A DNA stretch of 64,000 nt, from assembly GCF_026341515.1 (NCBI RefSeq), contig NZ_JAPEOK010000002.1, positions 434,001-498,000 of the forward strand, written 5' to 3'. Below the pieces are notes generated by a model. That model ran no database searches. It was not told where the DNA came from and saw nothing but the letters and a program-made list of their open reading frames with translations. The DNA comes from Streptomyces sp. NBC_00878 (lineage in GTDB: Bacteria > Actinomycetota > Actinomycetes > Streptomycetales > Streptomycetaceae). Below, one piece after another: positions 27,078 to 35,502 of this stretch. Within the stretch, counting starts at the first letter, position 1. Each line of letters begins with the position of its first letter. Both the position numbers and the translations under genes were made by a program.

Positions 27078-27928
27078 GCCGCCTGCTCCTCGTCCTCGAT
27101 GTCACGCCCGGCGAACAGTGCGGCGGCCATGCGCAGGCCCTCCGACCAGGCCACGGGCCCCACTTGACCGAGCTTCAGCACCCGGCCGGAGCCGTCGGTC
27201 CACATGAGGGGGCCGGTCTCGGTCTCCTCGTAGCCGTCGTAGTCGCCGATCCAGACCCGGGCCTCGACGCCGCGGGCGTCCTCCCGCACGGAGCAGACGG
27301 CGTTGCCGCCGCGCACGCGGTAGCCGAGCTGGGTGGTCCTGCCGTGCAGGAAGCGCAGTTGCTTGAACGCGCCGCCCGCGTACTCCTCCACGCTGGTGCT
27401 CTCGGCGTCGAGGCCCGCCGGGTGCCGCCACACTTCGCGGAAAAGCTGCTGGGCCCGCTGTTCGACGCCGAGTTCGACGGCGAACTCCCGCAGCTCCTCC
27501 AGGTCGTCGAGAAGGACGGGATGCGGGAGGCGGACGAGCTCGGGGGCGATGCGCACACTGTCTCCGTCCAGGTCGACCAGGCCGAGTCCGCGGTCGAGGT
27601 CAACGTCACGGAGGAATCCGGCCACTTCGCCGTCCGGACCGGTGACGACGAGATCGCGCAGCGCGCTCTGCCAGGCGGGATCCGGCCACACCCGGGCGAT
27701 GACGGCGAGCGGCACCGGAAGCGAGCGCACCATCCACTTCTCGACATCGGTGAGGCACTGGCGCTCGTGCCGCTCCAGCCACTCGGCGAGCTGACGCAGC
27801 CCCAGGACCGCGGGATCGTCCGCGAGTTTGGCCGGTACGGACTTCAACCGCCGCCCCGCGGTGTTGCGGCACACCACCTTTCCGCCGTCGAGGCCGACCT
27901 CGTAATCGCCGGCCGTGACCCACCCCAT
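27074..27928 (-). CDS. DUF4132-associated protein, first gene of the MoxR operon
   Basis: The 284-residue protein begins MGWVTAGDYEVGLDGGKVVC with an excellent GGGAGG site. Its ending (GLRMAAALFAGRDIEDEEQA) and the segment YRVRGGNAVCSVREDARGVE resemble the DUF4132 C-terminal module, suggesting a stand-alone paralogue of the end of the giant protein. It opens the operon 27928-15253 and is coupled to the next gene by ATGA. No catalytic motif is visible. Confidence 0.7.
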   Translation of the reverse strand: MGWVTAGDYEVGLDGGKVVCRNTAGRRLKSVPAKLADDPAVLGLRQLAEWLERHERQCLTDVEKWMVRSLPVPLAVIARVWPDPAWQSALRDLVVTGPDGEVAGFLRDVDLDRGLGLVDLDGDSVRIAPELVRLPHPVLLDDLEELREFAVELGVEQRAQQLFREVWRHPAGLDAESTSVEEYAGGAFKQLRFLHGRTTQLGYRVRGGNAVCSVREDARGVEARVWIGDYDGYEETETGPLMWTDGSGRVLKLGQVGPVAWSEGLRMAAALFAGRDIEDEEQAA

Positions 27929-28141
27929 ATGTGCCTCCCCGCACCGCTGTGATCAAGTGACCGGAACTCTAGAACAGGCCACTGACAACGCCCCCCGCCC
28001 GGCAGGGCGGTTGTGCGTCAAGCCCGGCTCGGCGCGCTTGACCAGCCTTCTTTCGGCCTGGTCGAATCTCGTGGACCGGTGGCCGCGTTCCCGCGCACTC
28101 TTGCTCTCATCACCACAACCACACATATCGGGAGAGACATC

Positions 28142-28507
28142 ATGCGCACCCACCGCTCGGCCCTCCTGTGCGGCACCGCCGTACTGGCGCTCGCGGGGAC
28201 CCTCGCGGGCGCGCCCTCCGCGAGCGCCGCGGTCGCCGAGACCAACTGCAACTACATCGCCGACTCCGCGCGGCCCACGGTCCGCCCCAACGACAAGGGC
28301 AACGCGGTCCGCCAGGTGCAGTGCCTCATCAACTACTACAGCAAGTACTCCGACTGGCTCGAGGAGGACGGAGACTACGGCCCGGCCACCGCGCAGGGCG
28401 TCTACTGGGTGCAGACCTGCAACGGCACCACGGGCGGTGCCGACGGCATCGTCGGCTCCAGCACCTGGTCCCGCCTCTACACCCCCAAGCCCGCCTGCGC
28501 CCTGTAG
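28142..28507 (+). CDS. Small secreted peptidoglycan-binding-like protein
   Basis: The 121-residue protein has a Sec signal peptide (MRTHRSALLCGTAVLALAGT, cleaved near ASAAVAE). The mature part is a single PG_binding_1-like module: VRPNDKGNAVRQVQCLINYY, DGDYGPATAQGVYWVQ and DGIVGSSTWSRL, with two Cys that may form a disulfide. It probably binds cell wall. The downstream gene, separated by a hairpin, encodes a muramoyl amidase-like protein, so both may act on the envelope. Confidence 0.88.
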   Translation: MRTHRSALLCGTAVLALAGTLAGAPSASAAVAETNCNYIADSARPTVRPNDKGNAVRQVQCLINYYSKYSDWLEEDGDYGPATAQGVYWVQTCNGTTGGADGIVGSSTWSRLYTPKPACAL

Positions 28508-28528
28508 GGGCAATCCTCCGTTCCACCG

Positions 28529-28561
28529 GCTGCCCGCTTCCACACCGGAGGGGCGGGCAGC
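28529..28561. terminator. Hairpin after the peptidoglycan-binding gene
   Basis: GCTGCCCGC (28529-28537) and GCGGGCAGC (28553-28561) form a perfect 9-bp stem 22 bp after the stop codon and 38 bp before the next start, consistent with a terminator or partial attenuator. Confidence 0.6.
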
Positions 28562-28599
28562 TTCGACCGGCCCGGACACCCCACAGGAGGAAACACGCG

Positions 28600-29391
28600 A
28601 TGACGGACTCGACCTCGACCTCGACCTCGTACTCGGACTCGGACTCCGCAGGCTCCCGGAGCCCGGCCCACACCACGTCCCCAGTCCCGCGACGCGTGTT
28701 CCTGGGTGCCCTCGGAGTCGCCGCCGCGCTGGCTGTCGTACCCCGCCCGCCCTCGGCGGCGGCTGCCGCTTCCGCCTCGTACACCTTGCTGTCGCGCGGG
28801 GACTGGGGTGCGGACGAGACCCTGCGGTACGCCGCCGGAGGTACGGAGATCTGGCCGCCGGAGTACTACCCGGTCCAGACCCTCACCGTGCACCACACCG
28901 ACGACAGGAGCACCGATCCGGACCCGGCCGCGGTGGTGCGCGCGATCTACCGCAACGACACGGTCGGCAAGGGCTACGGAGACATCGGCTACAACTTCCT
29001 GATCTGCAGGAACGGCCTGGTGTACGAGGGGCGTTGGTCCGGTACCGACGGCACGGCCGCACACGACGCGGCGGGACGGCTCGTCACCGGTGCGCACGTC
29101 CAGGGATACAACAGCGGAAACATCGGAATCGCCCTGCTGGGCACACTGACCACCACGCCCCCGTCGACCGCCGTACGCGGCGCACTCGTCCTGCTCCTGG
29201 CCGACCTCGCCGAGCGCCACGCGATCAGGCCATTGGGGAAGGTGCTCTACCGCAACCCGGTGAGCGGAGTCAGCCGTGCCGCGCCCGCCCTCGGCGGTCA
29301 CCTCCACTGGGCGGCCACCGACTGCCCGGGCACGGTCTTCGCCGACCTGCCCGCCATACGCGCGGAGGTGGCCGCCCTGATCCAGGGATGA
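28600..29391 (+). CDS. TAT-exported peptidoglycan recognition / N-acetylmuramoyl-L-alanine amidase
   Basis: The 263-residue protein follows an AGGAGG site. It carries a twin-arginine leader (VPRRVFLGALGVAAALAVVP) after a Ser/Thr/Asp-rich start encoded by TCGACC tandem repeats. The mature domain matches PGRP/amidase_2: LTVHHTDDRS (first zinc His), GYGDIGYNFLICRNGLVYEG, VQGYNSGNIGIALLGT and, late, LGGHLHWAATDCPG (second His and Cys ligand). All three zinc ligands seem present, so amidase activity is likely. Export by TAT implies folding before transport. Confidence 0.9.
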   Translation: MTDSTSTSTSYSDSDSAGSRSPAHTTSPVPRRVFLGALGVAAALAVVPRPPSAAAAASASYTLLSRGDWGADETLRYAAGGTEIWPPEYYPVQTLTVHHTDDRSTDPDPAAVVRAIYRNDTVGKGYGDIGYNFLICRNGLVYEGRWSGTDGTAAHDAAGRLVTGAHVQGYNSGNIGIALLGTLTTTPPSTAVRGALVLLLADLAERHAIRPLGKVLYRNPVSGVSRAAPALGGHLHWAATDCPGTVFADLPAIRAEVAALIQG

Positions 29392-29492
29392 CGGCTCGGG
29401 CGTACCGGCCGGACTCCGCCGCGTACCCCCGAGGATGAGCCGTTCCGGTCATTGTCTTCACGGGGGCGGCGCGGCATCGTCTGCCGCATCGG

Positions 29493-29552
29493 GCAGGAAG
29501 CAACGCCAGGAATCAAGCCAGGAGCCACGCCAGGAACCACGCAAAGAATCAC
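29493..29552 (+). repeat. Five 12-bp tandem units before the winged-helix gene
   Basis: Units of the form GCCAGGAAYCAC run from 29493 to 29552 (five copies, diverging at the ends), ending 13 bp before the chosen GTG. If an upstream start at 29452 were used they would encode an (A/I)TPG-like four-residue repeat, so they could be coding or leader DNA. Confidence 0.75.
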
Positions 29553-29565
29553 GCATGGGGGGACC

Positions 29566-30576
29566 GTGCTGCGTATCCATTTCACGGCGGAGGATCTCGC
29601 ACGAACCCGGCTCGCCGGCCGCCCCGACCCCTTGTGGGAGATCGCGGCCAGCCTGCACCGCTTACAGTCCCGGATCGGACGCTGGGCCCATGCCGCCTGG
29701 TACCGCGACGCCCGCGCCGCCATCGCCACGCGGCAACTGGGCTCCGCCGTACGCACGTTGCTGTGTCCGCTGTTCCCCCGCGCGACGTACTTCCCCGACT
29801 TCCTCACCCCGGCCGAGGCAGTGCAGGGACTGCGGAGCGGACTCGACGCGATCCTCGACACGCCGGCCGCCCGGGTCCGGCACGAGATCGGACTGCTGGC
29901 CCAGGTGCGGAAGGTGCCGGCGGACATGTACCGCCTGGCCGACCACGACGTCCGCGCGCAACTGGTCGAGACGCTGCGCAAGTACCACAACGCCGCCATC
30001 GCTCCCTACAGCGACCACATGCAGTCCCGCGTCGACGCCGAGTGCGCCCACCGAGGTCGCGATCTGCTGCTCGGCGGAGCGGAAGGACTGCACGGGGGAC
30101 TGGGGCCCGCCATGCGCTGGAGAGCCCCCGTCCTCGAGGTCGAATACGTGGGCGGTGTCGATCGTGACCTGCACCTGTGCGGCCGCGGGCTGCTCCTGAT
30201 CCCCTCGTACTTCTGCTGGCAGAAGCCGGTCTCCTTCGCCGACCCCAGCCTGCCTCCCGTCCTGCTGTACCCGCTGGCACCGGTCGCCCCCGAGCCTCAA
30301 CTCCGGTCGGCCGAGGCGTCGTTGCCGGCGCTGCTCGGACGCACCCGCGCCGCGGTACTGCTCGCGGTGACGTACGGCGCGACCAACGCGGAGATCGCCC
30401 GCGCGGTCTCGGTGTCACCCGCCAACGCCAGCCACCACACCACGGTGCTGCGCGACTCGGGACTCATCGCCAGCCACCGCCACGCGAACACCGTCCTGCA
30501 CACCCTCACCCCCCTCGGAGCGGCACTCCTCCGTCTCCCCGATCAGGCCCGCCAGGTTCCTGAGGCCGCGCCGTGA
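29566..30576 (+). CDS. Winged-helix (ArsR-like, DUF5937-type) transcriptional regulator
   Basis: The 336-residue protein from GTG 29566 (preceded by GGGGGGA) begins MLRIHFTAEDLARTRLAGRP, the N-terminus seen in DUF5937/ArsR-like regulators of actinomycetes. The C-terminal winged helix is AAVLLAVTYGATNAEIARAV ... SPANASHHTTVLRDSGLIAS, followed by LTPLGAALL. The middle domain probably senses a ligand. Codon 33 is a TTA Leu (29662-29664), so full expression may need the bldA tRNA. An in-frame ATG at 29452 would include the tandem-repeat region. It is followed by the ECF sigma gene, which also carries a TTA codon. Confidence 0.78.
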   Translation: MLRIHFTAEDLARTRLAGRPDPLWEIAASLHRLQSRIGRWAHAAWYRDARAAIATRQLGSAVRTLLCPLFPRATYFPDFLTPAEAVQGLRSGLDAILDTPAARVRHEIGLLAQVRKVPADMYRLADHDVRAQLVETLRKYHNAAIAPYSDHMQSRVDAECAHRGRDLLLGGAEGLHGGLGPAMRWRAPVLEVEYVGGVDRDLHLCGRGLLLIPSYFCWQKPVSFADPSLPPVLLYPLAPVAPEPQLRSAEASLPALLGRTRAAVLLAVTYGATNAEIARAVSVSPANASHHTTVLRDSGLIASHRHANTVLHTLTPLGAALLRLPDQARQVPEAAP

Positions 30577-30640
30577 CGTCACCGGGCCGCGCACAGTACG
30601 GTCACTGGCACGACGGGAGACGCTGGAAGAGGAACACCCC

Positions 30641-31609
30641 ATGAACCGGAACGCGGGCGAAACCGCACGCCTGGAGGACGCGGTGCTCACGCGTGCCGCG
30701 CAGGCGGGCGACGTCGCTGCCCTGGGCCTGCTGCTGGAACGACACCGTGCGGGTATGCGCGCCGTGGCACTGAGCATCCTGGGACCGGGTCCCGACGTCG
30801 ACGACGTGCTCCAGGACGCGGCGGTGACCGCGCTCCGCAGCATGGGCGACGTCCGCGACCCGGCGGCCGTGGGCGCATGGCTGCGGATGATCGTGCGCAA
30901 CGCCTGCCGTTCCCTGTTACGGGGTTCGGTTCACTTCCGGCCGCTCGACGATCTGGACATCCCGTCCACGGACTCCGCTCCGGAGCGGCGGCTGGAGCAC
31001 CACGCGATGCGGGACTGGATCTGGGAGGCCATCGAAGAGCTTTCCCCCGCACTGCGACTGCCCCTGGTGCTGCGGCACTTCAGCACCGGCGTCACGTCCT
31101 ACGAGCGGATAGCCGAAGCCTGCGGCGTCCCGGTCGGCACGGTCCGCAGTCGGCTCAACCAGGGACGGGCCAAGCTCGCGACCGCCCTCGCCGCCACAGC
31201 GGACGCCCCGCACGGCGACACCGCGCAGCGCGTCCGCGCCAGCCGTGTCGAGGCACACGAGACCCTGGCCGCCGCCGAGGGCGGACGCTTCGGCGCGCTG
31301 ATGACGGAGCGCTGGTCGCCCGAGATCGCCCTGGTCAGGGGCAACGAACCGGTGGGCGACCGGGGCCTCCTCCTGCGCGGCATGGACGGCGATCTGGAGG
31401 CCGGAGTGCGTCAGCGCCTGGCCCATGCCGTGGCCGGCCGGTCCCTCGTCGTCTGGGAGATGGACCTTCTCGCCCCGGCCGACGACCCCGACCACTGCCC
31501 GCCCTCGGTGGCCTGGCTGATGACCCTGGACGACGCCGGCCGTCCGCACCGGCTGCGTCTCGTGCACCCCAGGCCGGTACAGGCCCTCCAGTCACTCACC
31601 CTGATGTGA
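30641..31609 (+). CDS. ECF-type RNA polymerase sigma factor
   Basis: The 322-residue protein has sigma region 2 (LLLERHRAGMRAVALSILGP, then DVDDVLQDAAVTAL) and region 4 (SYERIAEACGVPVGTVRSRL). It ends in a C-terminal extension of about 130 residues in the style of ECF factors with a SnoaL-like regulatory domain. No anti-sigma gene lies beside it, in keeping with that group. Codon 93 is TTA (30917-30919). The ATG has GAAGAGGA upstream. The next gene is an alpha/beta hydrolase, 86 bp on, possibly in the same unit. Confidence 0.88.
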   Translation: MNRNAGETARLEDAVLTRAAQAGDVAALGLLLERHRAGMRAVALSILGPGPDVDDVLQDAAVTALRSMGDVRDPAAVGAWLRMIVRNACRSLLRGSVHFRPLDDLDIPSTDSAPERRLEHHAMRDWIWEAIEELSPALRLPLVLRHFSTGVTSYERIAEACGVPVGTVRSRLNQGRAKLATALAATADAPHGDTAQRVRASRVEAHETLAAAEGGRFGALMTERWSPEIALVRGNEPVGDRGLLLRGMDGDLEAGVRQRLAHAVAGRSLVVWEMDLLAPADDPDHCPPSVAWLMTLDDAGRPHRLRLVHPRPVQALQSLTLM

Positions 31610-31695
31610 CGGGCATCACGCAACCCGGATCGAACTTCGCCCGATCTCCGGCGTCCTGCCGGTGTCATCGACACCTGCTGGATACGGAGTACCCC

Positions 31696-32601
31696 ATGAC
31701 CACCTCCGCGACCGAACCCCTGGCCGCCGGAACGCACACCGTCGAGATCGACGGAATCGTGCAGCGCTATCACGTCCACGGCACGGGACCGGTGTGCGTC
31801 GCGCATTCCGGCGGCCCGGGCATCTTCTGGGAGTACCTGCGCATGCCCGCGCTGGAGCGGCACCTGACGGTCGTCTACCCGGAGCCGATCGGCACCGGCG
31901 GCTCCGGCCACCTGCCCTCCCACCCCCACGGCTACACCCGGCCCCGCTACAGCCGGTTCCTCGACGCACTGATCGAGCACCTCGGCGTACCCGAGGTGCA
32001 CCTGCTGGGGCACTCGCACGGCGGATTCGTCGTCCAGTACCACGCCCTGCACCGCCCCGACCGGGTCGCCGGAGTGATCCTCTACGAGAGCGCACCGCTG
32101 ACCGGCCCCGAGCACGGGGCCGAGGCCATGCGGCTCGTGCAGGCGTTCGCCGAGCGGCACTCCGACCACTCCGAACTCCCCGAGGTCCTGGCGGCTTTCC
32201 AGGCCATCCCCACCATCTCCGACGACGCACAGATGACCGCCGTCGCCAGGGGACTGCTCCCCGCGTACTTCGCCGACTACTGGGGCCGCGAAGAGGAGTT
32301 CGCTCCCATGCGTGCCTCGGTGCGGGCCGCACACATCTCCGGGCTGGAAGAGAACCTCTTGCCGCACATCATCGACGACCGCGCGGACCTCGGCTCACTC
32401 ACCGTGCCGACCCTCGTCGTCGTCGGCCGTCACGACGTCATCTGCGGGGTGCGGTGGGCCGAGGAACTGCACAGCCTGATCCCCGGTTCGCAGCTGCTGA
32501 TCCTGGAGAACAGCGGGCACTTCGGTCACATCGAGGAGCCGGAAGCCTTCTCGCAGGGAGTGACGCGCTTCGTGACGGCCACGGCGGGATCACGCGGCTG
32601 A
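31696..32601 (+). CDS. Alpha/beta hydrolase (proline iminopeptidase-like)
   Basis: The 301-residue protein has the HG-type oxyanion region as CVAHSGGPGIFWEYLRMPAL, nucleophile elbow LLGHSHGGFV (GxSxG with Ser), an Asp in VVGRHDVICG and the catalytic His in ENSGHFGHIEEP. The GGPG stretch is typical of proline iminopeptidase-like members. It follows the ECF sigma gene, so it may be a target. The substrate is unknown. Confidence 0.88.
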   Translation: MTTSATEPLAAGTHTVEIDGIVQRYHVHGTGPVCVAHSGGPGIFWEYLRMPALERHLTVVYPEPIGTGGSGHLPSHPHGYTRPRYSRFLDALIEHLGVPEVHLLGHSHGGFVVQYHALHRPDRVAGVILYESAPLTGPEHGAEAMRLVQAFAERHSDHSELPEVLAAFQAIPTISDDAQMTAVARGLLPAYFADYWGREEEFAPMRASVRAAHISGLEENLLPHIIDDRADLGSLTVPTLVVVGRHDVICGVRWAEELHSLIPGSQLLILENSGHFGHIEEPEAFSQGVTRFVTATAGSRG

Positions 32602-32663
32602 CCGTCGTCCCTGCAACACAACTAGGTCATTTGGTCGAAGCCCGCACGGACGGCGCGACCTAG

Positions 32664-32705
32664 CTTGTATCTGCCCGGAAGGGCCTTGTACCTGCCCGGA
32701 AGGGC
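32664..32705 (+). repeat. Tandem 21-bp repeat with inner palindrome
   Basis: CTTGTAYCTGCCCGGAAGGGC occurs twice head to tail (32664-32684 and 32685-32705), differing by one base. Each copy holds the inverted repeat GCCC-GGAA-GGGC. It ends 23 bp before the hydrolase ATG, where an operator or a promoter duplication would act. Confidence 0.8.
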
Positions 32706-32728
32706 TCTGACACACAAGGAGCAATCAC

Positions 32729-33418
32729 ATGAGTGCCGTGAAGAACATCGTTCTCGTCCATGGAGGGTTCGTCGACGGCTCCGGATGGCAGTCGGTGTAC
32801 CGCCTCCTGACCCGCGACGGCTTCAACGTCAGCGTCGTGCAGAACCCGACCCACTCCCTCGAAGGCGACGTGGCGGTCACTCATCAGGTCCTCGACGCCC
32901 AGGACGGGCCGGCCGTGCTCGTCGGCCACTCCTACGGAGGGGCTGTGATCACCGAGGCCGGCCGGCACGAGGGCGTGGCCGCGCTCGCCTACATCGCGGC
33001 CTTCGCACCGGACAAGGACGAGTCCGTCAGCACCCTGATCGCCAACCCGGTTCCCGGCGCGCCCGTTCCGCCGATCCTGCCGCCCCAGGACGGCTTCCTC
33101 TTCCTGGACCGCGAGAAGTTCGCCGCGTCGTTCGCCGGTGATGTGGCCCCCGAGGACGCCCAGTTCATGGCTGACTTGCAGGTTCCCTGGGGTGTGGGCG
33201 CGCTCGAAGGAACGGTCACCGAGGCCGCCTGGCGTGCCAAGCCGAGCTGGTACCTCGTCGCGACCGACGACCGCATGATCCCGCCGCCGGCCCAGCGCGC
33301 GATGGCCGAGCGCACCGGAGCCACCGTCAGCGAGGTCGCCGGAAGCCACGCCATCTACGTCTCCCAGCCGGAGGCCGTGGCGGAGCTGATCAAGCAGGCC
33401 GCCGCCCACCAGGCGTAG
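32729..33418 (+). CDS. Salicylate-esterase-like alpha/beta hydrolase, paralogue A
   Basis: The 229-residue protein begins MSAVKNIVLVHGGFVDGSGW, with nucleophile motif LVGHSYGGAVI, Asp in ATDDRMIPP and His in GSHAIYV, the layout of the small MES/HNL-like esterases (EstC-like). It is very similar along its whole length to the gene at 44634-45332, so the two are paralogues from a recent duplication. The likely role is hydrolysis of a small ester. The ATG has AAGGAG upstream. Confidence 0.88.
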   Translation: MSAVKNIVLVHGGFVDGSGWQSVYRLLTRDGFNVSVVQNPTHSLEGDVAVTHQVLDAQDGPAVLVGHSYGGAVITEAGRHEGVAALAYIAAFAPDKDESVSTLIANPVPGAPVPPILPPQDGFLFLDREKFAASFAGDVAPEDAQFMADLQVPWGVGALEGTVTEAAWRAKPSWYLVATDDRMIPPPAQRAMAERTGATVSEVAGSHAIYVSQPEAVAELIKQAAAHQA

Positions 33419-33471
33419 TTGCCCACCCCGGGCCCAGCTGCCCACCAGGCGTTGCCGCCCACCAGGAGTAG
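33401..33471 (+). repeat. Gene-terminus triplication
   Basis: The last codons and stop of the hydrolase gene (GCCGCCCACCAGGCGTAG, 33401-33418) reappear with few changes at 33437-33454 and 33454-33471, the latter two after the stop. This looks like slippage or small duplications at the gene end. Confidence 0.7.
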
Positions 33472-33564
33472 GCGGCGACCGCGTCACGCGGGCCGCCACA
33501 AGCGTGAGCTCTCACGAATCCCGACCGGATTTCGTGCCATCAGAAAAGTAGAGAGCCAAGAAAA

Positions 33565-34401
33565 ATGCGCAAGAAGGTTGTACGTCACGGAATAGTTGCC
33601 GCCGGCACCGCGGGCGTCGTAGCGGCCGTCCTGCTGGCAACGTCGGCGTCGGCGACGCCGACGTCCCCCCGGACGGACTCCGCCAAGCCGACGGTGGTCC
33701 TCGTGCACGGCGGCTTCGCCGACGCGTCGGCGAGCTGGAACGACGTGATCAAGCAGCTTCAGAAGGACGGCTATCCGGTCGTCGCCCCCGCCAACCCGCT
33801 GCGTGGACTGCCGACCGACGCGCCGTACCTGGCCAGCGTCCTCAAGTCCGTCAAGGGGCCGATCATCCTGGCCGGCCATTCCTACGGCGGCGCGGTGATC
33901 ACCAACGCCGCGGCCGACAACCCCAACGTCAAGGCCCTGGTCTACGTCGCGGCGTTCGTGCCCGACAAGGGTGAGCAGGTCGGCGAACTCCTCGGCAAGT
34001 TCCCGGGCAGCGAGATCCCCGACGCGGTCAACCCCGTGCCGTTCCCGAACCCGGACGGCACCACCGGTTCGGACCTCTACCTCAAGGCCGACAAGTTCCG
34101 CAGCGCGTTCGCCGGAGACCTTCCGGTGCCGGTCACCAACGTCATGCACGCGGCCCAGCGGCCGTTCAGCGCATCGTCGCTGACCGATGTCACCCAGGCC
34201 GCCGCCTGGCACACCATTCCCTCCTGGGGTCTGGTCGCGACCTCGGACAAGGCCATTCCGCCGGCGCTGCAGCGCTTCGAGTACCAGCGCGCTCACACCC
34301 GTGGCACGGTCGAGGTCAAGGGTGCCTCCCACTCCGTCATGATCAGCCACCCGGACGCGGTCACCAAGCTCGTCAAGCAGGCCGACCGCGGCACGCGCTG
34401 A
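33565..34401 (+). CDS. Secreted alpha/beta hydrolase
   Basis: The 278-residue protein has a signal peptide (KVVRHGIVAAGTAGVVAAVL, cleaved near ASATPTS). Hydrolase motifs are VVLVHGGFADASASWNDVIK, LAGHSYGGAVI (nucleophile Ser), ATSDKAIPP and GASHSVMISHP (His). It belongs to the same fold family as the neighbouring cytoplasmic paralogue but is exported. A strong hairpin follows the stop. Confidence 0.88.
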   Translation: MRKKVVRHGIVAAGTAGVVAAVLLATSASATPTSPRTDSAKPTVVLVHGGFADASASWNDVIKQLQKDGYPVVAPANPLRGLPTDAPYLASVLKSVKGPIILAGHSYGGAVITNAAADNPNVKALVYVAAFVPDKGEQVGELLGKFPGSEIPDAVNPVPFPNPDGTTGSDLYLKADKFRSAFAGDLPVPVTNVMHAAQRPFSASSLTDVTQAAAWHTIPSWGLVATSDKAIPPALQRFEYQRAHTRGTVEVKGASHSVMISHPDAVTKLVKQADRGTR

Positions 34402-34419
34402 GCACCGTCACTGCTCCGC

Positions 34420-34455
34420 GACAGTCCGCCCGCTCCCCTTCGCGGGCGGACTGTC
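34420..34455. terminator. Strong hairpin terminator
   Basis: GACAGTCCGCCCGC (34420-34433) and GCGGGCGGACTGTC (34442-34455) form a perfect 14-bp stem with an 8-nt loop, starting 19 bp after the hydrolase stop. Confidence 0.8.
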
Positions 34456-34527
34456 CGCCTCGATTTCCGAAGTTCGATTCCCGAGGCTCGATGTCCGACG
34501 TTCCATCTCTGAAAGAGAAACAGATTC

Positions 34528-35385
34528 ATGAGTACCGTCGTTCAGCCGTCCGTCGCGGAGCGTTCCGAGGCGGAAGCACTCTTCCGGTTCCAGACGGAGA
34601 CTCCCGACACCGTCCGCACCACACTGGGAATGAGCGCCACGCGGATCGGTGGGGGAGTGGTGCTCTCGATGCGCAACGACACGACCCACTTCTGGAGCAA
34701 GGCCCTCGGCTTCGGCGCCACCGCACCCGTCACCGCCGAGTTGATCGGCGAAGTCTGCGACTTCTACCGGGCTGAGGGGACTTCGCAGGCCGTCCTCCAG
34801 ATCGCACCCGCGTTCCTGCCCGAGGAGTGGCAGGAGATATGCGAACAGGAAGGCATCGACCCGACATCGTCATCGTCGTGGGTGAAGCTCGCCTGCCCGA
34901 CCGACGAGGCGGTCGCCCGTGCCGACGCCCTGGACATGACCCCCGACAGAATCCACGTCGCCCCTTTGGAGGCCGACCAGGCCCCTGAGTGGGGAACGGT
35001 CATGATGCGGGCCTACGGCATGCCCGTCGAGCAGTACGCGGAGATGGGCGCGGCGACCGCGACCCGGCCGGGATGGCATCCCTTCGCCGCCTGGCTGGAC
35101 GGGGAGATCGTCGGAACCGGCACCCTGTTCGTCCAGGGCGAGACGGCGCAGATGTTCGCCGGCGCCGTGCTGCCCCACGCGCGCAAGCGTGGCGGCCAGA
35201 CCGCCCTCCTGGCCGCCCGGGCCCGAGTGGCACAGGAGTTGGGGTGCCGTGTGCTCATCGCCGAGACGGGCGCCGAGGCCCCCGGGACCCGCAACTCGTC
35301 CCTGCACAACATGCTCCGGCTCGGCTTCGAGGCGGTCTACGAACGCCGCAACTGGAGTTGGCACCTCACGCACGACGAGCACTGA
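34528..35385 (+). CDS. GNAT-family N-acetyltransferase
   Basis: The 285-residue protein has the acetyl-CoA-binding motif of GNAT enzymes in the C-terminal half: GTLFVQGETAQMFAGAVLPH, ARKRGGQTALLAARARVAQE and CRVLIAETGAEAPGTRNSSL. It ends FEAVYERRNWSWHLT, a usual GNAT strand. The N-terminal half is another, less conserved GNAT-like segment, so it may be a tandem-GNAT. The acceptor is unknown. It is preceded by a hydrolase with terminator and faces the LAL regulator. Confidence 0.85.
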   Translation: MSTVVQPSVAERSEAEALFRFQTETPDTVRTTLGMSATRIGGGVVLSMRNDTTHFWSKALGFGATAPVTAELIGEVCDFYRAEGTSQAVLQIAPAFLPEEWQEICEQEGIDPTSSSSWVKLACPTDEAVARADALDMTPDRIHVAPLEADQAPEWGTVMMRAYGMPVEQYAEMGAATATRPGWHPFAAWLDGEIVGTGTLFVQGETAQMFAGAVLPHARKRGGQTALLAARARVAQELGCRVLIAETGAEAPGTRNSSLHNMLRLGFEAVYERRNWSWHLTHDEH

Positions 35386-35391
35386 GGGGCG

Positions 35392-35416
35392 GCCTGCCCC
35401 GCACCGCGGGACAGGC
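35392..35416. terminator. Hairpin between convergent GNAT and LAL genes
   Basis: GCCTGCCCCGC (35392-35402) and GCGGGACAGGC (35406-35416) form an 11-bp stem with one mismatch and a 3-nt loop, 7 bp after the GNAT stop. Confidence 0.65.
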
Positions 35417-35502
35417 CCGGCTCAGGTACCGACAGGCGAGAGAGCAGAAGCGGACTGAGAGCAGGAGACCGAGTGCAGAGGACCGAGAAGGGAAGCCGGA
35501 CT

